A stretch of 5,837 nucleotides of DNA from an uncultured Burkholderiales bacterium. GTDB lineage: Bacteria; Pseudomonadota; Gammaproteobacteria; Burkholderiales; Burkholderiaceae_E. The notes below the pieces were generated by a model. That model did no database searches. It saw only the letters and a list, made by a program, of their open reading frames with translations, and was not told where the DNA came from. Positions 1-5,417 of this stretch are shown one piece after another. The stretch covers positions 1 through 5,837 of the forward strand of contig CAIUGQ010000603.1 in assembly GCA_903898725.1 (NCBI GenBank). Reading direction: 5' to 3'. The first letter of the stretch is position 1; each line of letters opens with the position of its first letter. The translations under genes were made by a program, and so were the position numbers.

Positions 1-239
<239 letters not shown>

Positions 240-245
240 GATCGA

Positions 246-251
246 TCCTTC
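246..251 (-). promoter_or_regulatory. Ribosome binding site of fusA
   Basis: GAAGGA on the minus strand lies 6 nt before the fusA ATG. It supports the chosen start and independent initiation after the 50-bp gap from rpsG. Confidence 0.75.
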
Positions 252-289
252 GGGGCCTCGTGGGCCCGGCGGTCAGGGTGAGACGGTGA

Positions 290-760
290 TCAGAATCGGA
301 AGTGCGCGAAGGCCTTGTTGGCCTCGGCCATGCGGTGCACCTCGTCGCGGCGCTTGACGGCGCCACCACGGTTCTCGGCAGCCTCGAGCAGTTCGTTCGC
401 CAGGCGCAGGCCCATCGACTTCTCGCCACGCTTCTTGGCGGCCTCGCGCAGCCAGCGCATCGCGAGTGCCATGCGGCGGACGGGGCGAACCTCGACCGGC
501 ACCTGGTAGTTCGCGCCACCGACGCGACGGCTCTTGACCTCGACCATCGGACGCGCGTTGTTCAGCGCGAGCCCGAACACCTCGAGCGGGTCCTTGCCGG
601 ACTTCGTCTTGATGGTGTCGAAGGCGCCGTAGAGCATCCGCTCGGCCACGGCCTTCTTGCCGGAGAGCATCAGCACGTTGATGAACTTGGTCACGTCCTC
701 GGTACCGTAGAGCGGATCCGGCAGGACGGGGCGTTTGGGGACTTCGCGACGACGGGGCAT
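290..760 (-). CDS. rpsG: 30S ribosomal protein S7
   Basis: S7 is a primary 16S rRNA-binding protein that nucleates assembly of the 30S head and sits near the E-site and decoding region. The 156-residue product has a usual length for bacterial S7. It opens with the basic MPRRREVPKR segment, followed by a helical body with LMLSGKKAVAERMLYGA at about 30-46. The beta-hairpin arm covers about 73-91 (VEVKSRRVGGANYQVPVEV). The conserved PVRRMALAMRWL follows at 93-104 and a basic C-terminal half comes after it. AGAGG 6 nt ahead supports the ATG at 758-760. The gene lies between rpsL (192-bp gap) and fusA (50-bp gap). In E. coli S7 represses the str operon by binding the rpsL-rpsG gap. Whether it does so here is inference, but that gap is long and structured. 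Confidence 0.98.
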   Translation of the reverse strand: MPRRREVPKRPVLPDPLYGTEDVTKFINVLMLSGKKAVAERMLYGAFDTIKTKSGKDPLEVFGLALNNARPMVEVKSRRVGGANYQVPVEVRPVRRMALAMRWLREAAKKRGEKSMGLRLANELLEAAENRGGAVKRRDEVHRMAEANKAFAHFRF

Positions 761-766
761 GGCATA

Positions 767-771
767 CCTCT
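767..771 (-). promoter_or_regulatory. Ribosome binding site of rpsG
   Basis: AGAGG on the minus strand, 6 nt before the rpsG ATG. A second, out-of-frame ATG begins 5 nt upstream of the true start and would not encode S7. Confidence 0.65.
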
Positions 772-784
772 GGATGGTTCAGCC

Positions 785-800
785 GGAAGGTTTCCCTTCC
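785..800 (-). promoter_or_regulatory. GAAA-tetraloop hairpin in the rpsL-rpsG intercistronic region
   Basis: On the transcribed strand GGAAGG-GAAA-CCTTCC forms a perfect 6-bp stem closed by a GNRA tetraloop, extendable by one G-U pair. It ends 24 nt before the rpsG start codon and 13 nt before its ribosome binding site. It lies in the gap where E. coli S7 binds its own message, so a translational control or RNA-protein contact role is possible. The hairpin is seen; the role is inferred. The rest of the 192-bp gap (761-952) contains no coding region I can support. Confidence 0.55.
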
Positions 801-935
801 ATGACCGCCCTACCGCCGTCGGGCCGAATCGGCACGCACGGGGGAGCGGTCGCTTACTCGACGGTCGACCGACCCGGAGGCAGGTGTCGCGCCGCAGGAT
901 CCGGCCGCGCGACGCGCAGCCGGGTGAAAAGCGGA

Positions 936-969
936 TCAGGCCTTCTTGGGCCTCAGGCTTTCTTCGGTC
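936..969 (-). repeat. 17-bp imperfect tandem repeat spanning the rpsL stop codon
   Basis: Plus-strand bases 936-952 and 953-969 match at 14 of 17 positions. The first copy on the transcribed strand (953-969) encodes the end of S12, RPKKA-stop. The second copy, after the stop and in a different frame, again reads RPKKA-stop. It looks like a duplication of the rpsL 3' end that now lies in the untranslated gap. Confidence 0.6.
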
Positions 970-1330
970 TTTTCGCGCCGTACTTCGAGCGCGACTGCTT
1001 GCGGTCCTTGACGCCCTGCAGGTCCAGCGAGCCGCGCACGATGTGGTAGCGCACGCCCGGCAGGTCCTTGACGCGGCCGCCGCGGATGAGCACCACCGAG
1101 TGCTCCTGAAGGTTGTGGCCTTCGCCGCCGATGTAGCTGATGACCTCGAAGCCGTTGGTCAGGCGGACCTTGGCGACCTTCCGCAGCGCGGAGTTCGGCT
1201 TCTTGGGAGTCGTGGTGTACACACGGGTGCACACGCCGCGACGCTGCGGGGAATCCTGCAGCGCGGGGCTCTTGCTCTTGGCGTGAGCCAGTTCGCGGGG
1301 CTTGCGGACCAGCTGGTTGATGGTAGGCAT
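953..1330 (-). CDS. rpsL: 30S ribosomal protein S12
   Basis: S12 sits at the 30S decoding centre and influences tRNA selection accuracy. The 125-residue protein begins MPTINQLVRKPREL and carries the conserved decoding loops TTPKKPNSALRKVAKVRLTNG (about 40-60) and LIRGGRVKDLPGVRYH (81-96). K43 and K88, the two lysines whose replacement gives streptomycin resistance in E. coli (its mature K42 and K87), are both present, so the allele looks wild type. D89 matches the residue beta-methylthiolated by RimO. The ATG at 1328-1330 is fixed by homology. The frame stays open far upstream, but that extension is not S12-like. The Shine-Dalgarno is weak (GAGCGA about 5 nt ahead). It is the first gene of the str operon here, with its own promoter at 1490-1519. 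The C-terminal codons are duplicated just past the stop. Confidence 0.98.
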   Translation of the reverse strand: MPTINQLVRKPRELAHAKSKSPALQDSPQRRGVCTRVYTTTPKKPNSALRKVAKVRLTNGFEVISYIGGEGHNLQEHSVVLIRGGRVKDLPGVRYHIVRGSLDLQGVKDRKQSRSKYGAKRPKKA

Positions 1331-1483
1331 CGATTCGCTCTGGCTTCGTGGATCGTCGTGTCCCGGGCTGGAGACCAGCCCTCGGACGTCGTCATCGGAC
1401 GGCACCGGAACGACCTTCACGGCGCCTGGGCAGGACGGAGTTGATCCACCACCAAAGAGCGCCGGGATGGGCATCCCGAAGAA
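1331..1483 (-). promoter_or_regulatory. Structured 5' leader of the rpsL-rpsG-fusA operon
   Basis: If transcription starts about 7 bp past the -10 box, near 1483, the rpsL message has a leader of about 150 nt with no gene I can support. It contains a hairpin close to the 5' end (CGGGAT stem, 1463-1478) and a perfect 7-bp GGGCTGG/CCAGCCC stem with a 3-nt loop (1365-1381) about 35 nt before the start codon. The leader is inferred from the promoter; the stems are seen. Regulation by the leader is possible but not shown. Confidence 0.5.
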
Positions 1484-1489
1484 CCTGCG

Positions 1490-1519
1490 AGTATAGACGG
1501 TTGCGCAGCACACGGTCAA
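1490..1519 (-). promoter_or_regulatory. Sigma-70-type promoter for the str operon (rpsL-rpsG-fusA)
   Basis: The minus strand reads TTGACC (1514-1519), an 18-bp spacer and TATACT (1490-1495). Each box matches consensus at 5 of 6 positions, the best promoter match I found in the window. It faces rpsL, and its AT-rich -10 stands out in very GC-rich DNA. It explains how the str genes are expressed although rpoC is followed by terminators and oppositely oriented genes. Confidence 0.8.
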
Positions 1520-1557
1520 CCGGCTTCGGGGTCGTGACCGTGGCGGGTGTGCGGTCA
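1513..1557. promoter_or_regulatory. Possible operator: three CGGTCA half-sites between divergent promoters
   Basis: TGACCG at 1535-1540 and CGGTCA at 1552-1557 form an inverted repeat with an 11-bp spacer. A third CGGTCA at 1513-1518 overlaps the -35 box of the str promoter. They lie between that promoter and the one for the Bug gene. A dimeric regulator could bind here, but no regulator gene is in the window and chance is not excluded. Confidence 0.3.
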
Positions 1558-1608
1558 GCCGGCGAGGTCGTGGCGCGAGGGGCTCCGGCGGAGCGGCGCG
1601 CGTCGTCA

Positions 1609-1617
1609 TGCCACAAT
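1609..1617 (+). promoter_or_regulatory. Extended -10 promoter for the Bug/TctC gene
   Basis: TG (1609-1610), one base, then CACAAT (1612-1617) fits an extended -10, ending 60 bp before the start codon. There is no good -35. Its place holds a 13-bp palindrome, GCTCCG-G-CGGAGC (1582-1594). The surrounding CATGCCACAATCC closely resembles the element ahead of the aminotransferase gene (CATGGGAGAATCC), which supports both calls. Confidence 0.45.
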
Positions 1618-1664
1618 CCCGCTCCCCGGGCCGGGCGGTCGTCCTCCGCCTGCCCGTCCCCCAC

Positions 1665-1670
1665 GAGGAG
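1665..1670 (+). promoter_or_regulatory. Ribosome binding site of the Bug/TctC gene
   Basis: GAGGAG ends 7 nt before the ATG at 1678 and sets that start. It can pair with the following CCTC (GAGG-AGA-CCTC), so the site may be partly hidden. Confidence 0.7.
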
Positions 1671-1677
1671 ACCTCCC

Positions 1678-2646
1678 ATGAAGCGCATCCTGACCGCCGT
1701 CGCGGCCGGGCTCCTGGCGGCCGCGGCCGGCACCGCCACCGCCCAGACCTTCCCGAGCAAGCCGATCCGCATGGTCGTGACCTTCCCGACCGGCGGCGCG
1801 CCCGACATCCTCTCCCGCACGATCGCCGAGAAGCTCGACCCGTCGTGGGGCCAGACGATGATCGTCGACAACAAGCCGGGGGCCGGCGGCAACATCGGCG
1901 CCGAGTTCGTGGCGCGGGCACCCGCCGACGGCCATACCCTGGTGATGGGGACGGTCGGCACCCATTCGATCAACGGCTCGCTGTACGCGAGGATCCCGTA
2001 CGACATGGTCCGCGACTTCGCGCCGGTCACGCTGATCGCGTCGACGCCGAACCTGCTGGTCGTGAACAACGACGTGCCGGCGAAGAACCTGCAGGAACTG
2101 ATCGCGCTGGCCAAGGCCAAGCCGGGCATGCTGACCTACGGGTCGCCGGGCATCGGCACCTCGGTGCACGTCTCCGGCGAGCTGTTCAACAGCCTGGCCG
2201 GCGTCAAGACCACGCACGTGCCGTACAAGGGCCGGCAGATGGCGATCCCCGACCTGCTCGGCGGCAGCATCACGATGATGTTCGACAACATGCCGTCGGC
2301 GATCCCGGTGGTGCGCGAGGGCAAGCTGCGGGCGATCGGCGTGACCAGCGCGAAGCGCTCGCCGTCGGCGCCCGAGATCCCGACGATCGCCGAGCAGGGC
2401 CTGCCCGGCTTCGAGGCGACCTCCTGGTTCGCGGTGTTCGCACCGGCCAACACGCCCAAGCCGGTGGTCGAGAAGCTGCATGCCGAGATCGTCCGCGTCT
2501 TCGGCCTGCCCGACGTGCAGACGAAGATGAAGACGCTGGGCCTCGACCTGATCCTCGGCGGTCCGGACGAGCTGGCGAAGACCCAGGCGGCCGAGATCGC
2601 CAAGTGGGCGAAGGTGATCAAAGACTCGGGCGCGAAGGCCGAGTGA
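1678..2646 (+). CDS. Bug/TctC-family periplasmic solute-binding protein
   Basis: These two-domain periplasmic proteins capture small carboxylates or similar solutes, in some cases for tripartite tricarboxylate (TctABC) uptake. The 322-residue product starts with a Sec signal peptide: K2-R3, a hydrophobic Ala/Leu run to about 18, and likely cleavage near ATAQ at 20-23. Mature-family marks follow in order: FPSKPIRMVVTFPTGGAPD (25-43, a ligand-loop region with G39, G40 and D43), VDNKPGAGGNIGAEFVARAPADG (63-85), YGSPGIGTSVHVSGELF (154-170), HVPYKG (180-185), FDNMPSAIP (202-210) and GKLRAIGVTS (215-224). Length is typical. It has an extended -10 and its own ribosome binding site. No tctA or tctB membrane gene is in the window, so it is an orphan, as most Bug genes are. 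The ligand cannot be told from sequence. The frame is open upstream of 1678, but that part has no signal peptide and lies in the promoter region. Confidence 0.95.
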   Translation: MKRILTAVAAGLLAAAAGTATAQTFPSKPIRMVVTFPTGGAPDILSRTIAEKLDPSWGQTMIVDNKPGAGGNIGAEFVARAPADGHTLVMGTVGTHSINGSLYARIPYDMVRDFAPVTLIASTPNLLVVNNDVPAKNLQELIALAKAKPGMLTYGSPGIGTSVHVSGELFNSLAGVKTTHVPYKGRQMAIPDLLGGSITMMFDNMPSAIPVVREGKLRAIGVTSAKRSPSAPEIPTIAEQGLPGFEATSWFAVFAPANTPKPVVEKLHAEIVRVFGLPDVQTKMKTLGLDLILGGPDELAKTQAAEIAKWAKVIKDSGAKAE

Positions 2647-2653
2647 TAGCCCT

Positions 2654-2683
2654 GAGCACCCCTCTCCATGAGAGCGGGCGCTC
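2654..2683. terminator. Imperfect hairpin between convergent genes, possible terminator
   Basis: GAGC-A-CCC-CTCTC, loop CAT, GAGAG-C-GGG-C-GCTC gives about 12 pairs with one mismatch and one bulge. It sits in the 49-bp gap between the stops of the Bug gene (+) and the DUF3237 gene (-). Neither side has a T-tract, so it is not a classical intrinsic terminator. It may still stabilise 3' ends or slow polymerase from both directions. Confidence 0.4.
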
Positions 2684-2695
2684 ACACCCCCGGGG

Positions 2696-3205
2696 CTACA
2701 GGACCTGCCAGAAGCTCAGCCTGACCGCCCCGGGCAGCCGCTCGCCGCGGCCGATGAACTGCCGCTCGCCCAGCCAGGTCCAGCGCGGGTCGCCGGTCTC
2801 GAAGCGGGGCTGGCAGCGGAAGTAGACCGCCTCGGGCGGGACCGCGTCGCCCCGCATCAGCGCCGCGGACACCTCGGTGCTCGCGTGGCGCAATGCGGTG
2901 TTGTGCACGAAGACGCATGCGCCGTCGTCCAGCTCGATCAGGTAGCGCGCGTCGAGGTGCGCCGAGGTGATGCCTCCGGTGAGGACCTGGAAGTCGGCGC
3001 CTGCGGGCAGCACGCGCCCGCTCATCCGCGGTCCGCGAACCACGCCCCCGGTGATCGGGATCACGCGACGCAGGCCGAAGGGGCCCTGGCCGGCCTCGAG
3101 GGCCGGCGAGACCGTGACCACGAGATCACACAGGTGCTCGAGGCGGGGCGGCTCGAGGGTGACCGGCACGAAGCCGGCCGCAGCGTCGGGAGTCGGGGTG
3201 TCCAT
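2696..3205 (-). CDS. DUF3237 (UPF0311) family protein
   Basis: The 169-residue product matches the DUF3237 pattern along its length: LEHLCDLVVTVSPALEAG near the start (22-39), RRVIPITGGVVRGPRMSGRVLPAGADFQ (46-73), LDARYLIELDDGACVFV (84-100), AVYFRCQPRFETGDPRWTWL (126-145) and QFIGRGERLPGAVRLSF (149-165). Family members are small proteins, probably beta-rich, with no established reaction to my knowledge. There is no signal peptide or membrane segment, so it is probably cytoplasmic. The ATG at 3203-3205 is the most sensible start, although no Shine-Dalgarno precedes it. The frame continues upstream into proline- and arginine-rich nonsense opposite the next gene. It converges on the Bug gene (49 bp between stops) and diverges from the peroxiredoxin-like gene. 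The function is unknown; a metabolic link with the Bug protein is only a guess. Confidence 0.92.
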   Translation of the reverse strand: MDTPTPDAAAGFVPVTLEPPRLEHLCDLVVTVSPALEAGQGPFGLRRVIPITGGVVRGPRMSGRVLPAGADFQVLTGGITSAHLDARYLIELDDGACVFVHNTALRHASTEVSAALMRGDAVPPEAVYFRCQPRFETGDPRWTWLGERQFIGRGERLPGAVRLSFWQVL

Positions 3206-3213
3206 CGGCACGG

Positions 3214-3243
3214 ATGGTACGCAACGGGGCGCATGGAAGTCAC
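3214..3243 (-). promoter_or_regulatory. Possible promoter for the DUF3237 gene, with near-leaderless start
   Basis: The minus strand reads GTGACT (3238-3243), 18 bp, TACCAT (3214-3219), each 4 of 6 to consensus. The expected transcription start falls within a few bases of the ATG at 3205. That would fit the missing Shine-Dalgarno (a leaderless or very short-leader message). The match is weak. Confidence 0.3.
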
Positions 3244-3321
3244 GTAGCGGCGTCAGCCGCCGCGCCGCCGCCCGACGCAGGAAGGTGCACGGCCGCCCTA
3301 CGCGTCCGAGCCGCCCCCACC

Positions 3322-3972
3322 ATGACCCTCGGCGAACTCCTCGACACCTACTGGCGCCACGCCGCCGAACGCGCCCCCGCGTTCGCCGCCGCGGTCGAGG
3401 GCGAGGCGCGGGCGCTGCGCGCCTCGGGCGCACTCGAGCGGGCGGTCCGCGTCGGTGACATGGCGCCGGACATCGTCCTGCCCGACTCGGCCGACGGCCG
3501 GGTCCGCCTGTCGGACCTGCTGCGGGCGGGTCCGGTGGTGCTGGCCTTCTACCGGGGTCGCTGGTGCTCGTTCTGCACACTGGAGCTGCGAGCCTGGCAG
3601 CGGGTGCTGCCCGAGCTGCGTGCACTCGGCGCACAGCTGGTCGCGGTCTCGCCCCAGGACGAACGCGAGATCGCCCTGATGCGCGAGCGCGACCGCCTCG
3701 AGCTGCACATGGTGTCGGATACCGACAATGTGATCGCGCAACGCTTCGGCGTCGCGCACGTGGTCGAGCCGGCCCTGCGCGAGACCTACGCCGCAGCGGG
3801 CATGGTCCGCCCCGCGAGCAGCGGGCGCGGCGACTGGAGCCTGCCGCTGCCGGCGGTCTACCTGATCGGCACCGACGGGCGCGTCGCCGGCGCCTGGGTC
3901 GATGCGGACTGGCGGCGCCGGGCCGAACCGGCCGACGTGGTCGCACGCGTGGCGGCGCTGCAGCGCCGCTGA
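3322..3972 (+). CDS. Peroxiredoxin-like (AhpC/TSA, thioredoxin-fold) protein
   Basis: The 216-residue protein has a helical N-terminal segment (1-40), then an AhpC/TSA-type thioredoxin fold from about 44: GDMAPDIVLPDSADGRVRLSDLL (45-67), PVVLAFYRGRWCSFC (71-85), LVAVSPQ (106-112) and LPLPAVYLIGTDGRVAGAWVD (174-194). The redox site is W81-C82-S83-F84-C85. Relatives usually have WCPxC, so Ser replaces Pro. Aligned with the peroxiredoxin PxxxTxxC motif, C85 is the likely peroxidatic cysteine and C82 takes the Thr place, making a CxxC pair. It probably reduces hydroperoxides or exchanges thiols in the cytoplasm; no signal peptide is seen. The ATG at 3322 has no Shine-Dalgarno. An ATG at 3214 would add 36 low-complexity residues. 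A strong AGGAAGG (3279-3285) has no in-frame start at useful distance. It lies 87 bp before the aminotransferase gene. Enzyme activity is inferred. Confidence 0.88.
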   Translation: MTLGELLDTYWRHAAERAPAFAAAVEGEARALRASGALERAVRVGDMAPDIVLPDSADGRVRLSDLLRAGPVVLAFYRGRWCSFCTLELRAWQRVLPELRALGAQLVAVSPQDEREIALMRERDRLELHMVSDTDNVIAQRFGVAHVVEPALRETYAAAGMVRPASSGRGDWSLPLPAVYLIGTDGRVAGAWVDADWRRRAEPADVVARVAALQRR

Positions 3973-3973
3973 A

Positions 3974-3987
3974 GGGCGAGCTCGCCC
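3974..3987. promoter_or_regulatory. 14-bp perfect palindrome after the peroxiredoxin-like gene
   Basis: GGGCGAGCTCGCCC starts 2 bp after the stop codon and ends 17 bp before the extended -10 of the aminotransferase gene. It could be an operator for that promoter, or, as a 5-bp stem with AGCT loop, part of a weak 3' end. No T-tract follows. Confidence 0.3.
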
Positions 3988-4004
3988 GCCGGCTTGGTGC
4001 GGCA

Positions 4005-4013
4005 TGGGAGAAT
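4005..4013 (+). promoter_or_regulatory. Extended -10 promoter for the aminotransferase gene
   Basis: TG (4005-4006), one base, then GAGAAT (4008-4013) matches an extended -10, ending 46 bp before the ATG. No -35 is visible. It shares the CATGNNANAATCC frame with the element ahead of the Bug gene. It suggests the aminotransferase can be transcribed separately from the gene before it. Confidence 0.45.
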
Positions 4014-4059
4014 CCGAGGTTCCCCGTCGCTCTCCGTCCCTCCGACGGCCCCGCCCCCG

Positions 4060-5289
4060 ATGTCCCTCGCCCACGGCCCGCAGACCCTCGCCATCCCTGG
4101 CCCCTCGATCGTCCCGGAGCGCGTGCTCCGCGCGATGCACCGTGCGTCGCCGAACATCTACACCGGCGCGCTCGTCGAGATGACGCGATCGCTGGTGCCC
4201 GACCTCAAGCGGGTCGCGCGCACCGAGCAGCAGGTCGCGATGTACATCGGCAACGGTCACACGGCGTGGGAGGCGGCGCTCTCCAACACCCACGCCCGCG
4301 GCGATCGCGTGCTGGTGCCGCTGAACGGCGCGTTCGGGCGCGGCTGGGCCGAGATGGCCGAGGGCCTCGGGCTGCAGGTCGAGACGATCGACTTCGGGAC
4401 CGCCTCGGCGATCGACGCCGCACGGATCGGCCAGCGGCTGCGTGACGACCGCGCGCACGAGATCCGCTCCGTGCTGCTGGTGCATGTCGACACCTCGACC
4501 TCGCTGCGCGCGGACCTCGCCGCGGTCCGCCGCGAGATCGATGCAGCGGGTCACCCGGCGCTGCTGCAGGCCGACTGCATCGCCTCGCTCGGCTGCGACC
4601 GCATCGAAATGGACGCCTGGGGCGTCGACGTGCTGCTCGCCGGGTCGCAGAAGGGCCTGATGCTGCCGCCCGGCATGGCCTTCGTGTTCTTCAACGAGCG
4701 TGCCGACCGCGCCCGCGAGCGCGCCGACTGCGTGACCCGCCACGACGACTGGCGGCCGCGCGCCGACCCGCCCACGCCCTCGCAGCGCTTCAACGGCACC
4801 GCGCCCACGCACCACCTGCACGGCCTGCGCGAGTCGCTCGACATGATCGTCCACGAAGAGGGCATCGAGGCGGTCTGGGCGCGGCACGCGACGCTGGCGC
4901 GCACCGTCTGGGCGGCGTTCGAGGCGTGGGAACGGCCGGGCGGGGTCCGCCTGAACGTGCGCGATCCGGCGCACCGCAGTCACGCGGTCACGGCACTGAC
5001 CCTGCCCGGACACGGCACGCGGCTGCGCGAGTGGTGCGAACTGCAGGCGGGCCTCACGCTCGGCATCGGAATCGGCATGGCGCCGCCCGACGATCCGCGG
5101 TGGCACGACTTCTTCCGCGTCGGGCACATGGGTCATCTGAGCGCGCACTCGCTGCTCGGCACGCTGGGCTGCATCGGGGCGGGGCTCAAGGCGCTCGGCG
5201 TGCCGCACGGCGAAGGCGGGCTCGAGGCCGCGATGGCGGTGATCGCCGCCGGCAGCATCGAGGCGAGCCCGGCGACGACCCGCGGCTGA
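4060..5289 (+). CDS. PLP-dependent class V aminotransferase (alanine/serine-glyoxylate type)
   Basis: Fold-type I PLP enzymes of this family move an amino group from alanine or serine to glyoxylate or another 2-oxo acid. The 409-residue product opens with LAIPGPSIVPERVLRAM (10-26), the usual N-terminal motif. The cofactor-phosphate and ring-stacking segment is GNGHTAWEAALSN (64-76). D172 in QADCIASLG (170-178) should pair with the PLP ring nitrogen, and K198 in GSQKGLMLPPG (195-205) should form the Schiff base. The D-to-K spacing of 26 equals that of human AGT (D183 and K209). R353 in FRVGHMGH (352-359) matches the substrate-carboxylate arginine. No signal peptide; cytoplasmic. The ATG at 4060 fits family N-termini, although no Shine-Dalgarno is seen. 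A TTG 66 bp upstream would add 22 unlikely residues. The exact substrates, and any role with the neighbouring genes, are not decided by sequence. The downstream terminator array faces the other way. Confidence 0.93.
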   Translation: MSLAHGPQTLAIPGPSIVPERVLRAMHRASPNIYTGALVEMTRSLVPDLKRVARTEQQVAMYIGNGHTAWEAALSNTHARGDRVLVPLNGAFGRGWAEMAEGLGLQVETIDFGTASAIDAARIGQRLRDDRAHEIRSVLLVHVDTSTSLRADLAAVRREIDAAGHPALLQADCIASLGCDRIEMDAWGVDVLLAGSQKGLMLPPGMAFVFFNERADRARERADCVTRHDDWRPRADPPTPSQRFNGTAPTHHLHGLRESLDMIVHEEGIEAVWARHATLARTVWAAFEAWERPGGVRLNVRDPAHRSHAVTALTLPGHGTRLREWCELQAGLTLGIGIGMAPPDDPRWHDFFRVGHMGHLSAHSLLGTLGCIGAGLKALGVPHGEGGLEAAMAVIAAGSIEASPATTRG

Positions 5290-5339
5290 GCGCCCGCAGG
5301 CAGCACACCCCAGCAGGCGCCCGGCAGGCGCCGGGCAGC

Positions 5340-5364
5340 AAGAAACCGCTCGGCACTGCCGGGC
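5340..5364 (-). terminator. Third, degenerate terminator after rpoC
   Basis: The stem GCCCGGCA/TGCCGAGC has 8 positions with one A-C mismatch and is followed by GGTTTCTTG. It is a weaker relative of the first terminator and would catch polymerase that has passed the first two. Confidence 0.45.
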
Positions 5365-5367
5365 AGC

Positions 5368-5415
5368 AAAAACCACCCGTCACAGCCGGGCGAAAGAACG
5401 CTCAGCTGTGACGGG
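5368..5415 (-). terminator. Second intrinsic terminator after rpoC
   Basis: CCCGTCACAGC and GCTGTGACGGG (5405-5415 and 5376-5386 on the plus strand) form a perfect 11-bp stem with an 18-nt loop, followed by TGG and five T. It is built from two adjacent units of the tandem array pairing with each other. Confidence 0.7.
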
Positions 5416-5417
5416 CA

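Noticed and set aside
302..1444. 380-codon plus-strand open frame across rpsG and rpsL
   Set aside because: It is antisense to two certain ribosomal protein genes and their gap; composition is that of a reverse-frame shadow.
1348..1677. N-terminal extension of the Bug gene frame upstream of 1678
   Set aside because: The signal peptide and a good ribosome binding site place the start at 1678. The extension is Arg/Pro-rich and covers both promoters.
1331..1921. N-terminal extension of the rpsL frame
   Set aside because: S12 starts MPTINQL in the family. The extra part overlaps the opposite-strand Bug gene and the str promoter.
1606..2685. 359-codon minus-strand frame opposite the Bug gene
   Set aside because: A shadow frame rich in Arg, His, Gly and Asp, with no family likeness; the plus-strand product is a full, intact Bug protein.
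3089..3107. GCCGGCC-TCGAG-GGCCGGC inverted repeat
   Set aside because: It lies inside the DUF3237 coding region in GC-rich codons, and no regulatory setting supports it.
3279..3285. AGGAAGG as ribosome binding site of the peroxiredoxin-like gene
   Set aside because: It is 36 bp ahead of the ATG, and no in-frame ATG, GTG or TTG lies at normal spacing.
3298..5376. 692-codon open frame on the minus strand opposite the peroxiredoxin-like and aminotransferase genes
   Set aside because: It is Arg/Ala/Gly-rich, has no recognisable domain, and lies antisense to two clear protein families. Long antisense frames are expected in very GC-rich coding DNA.
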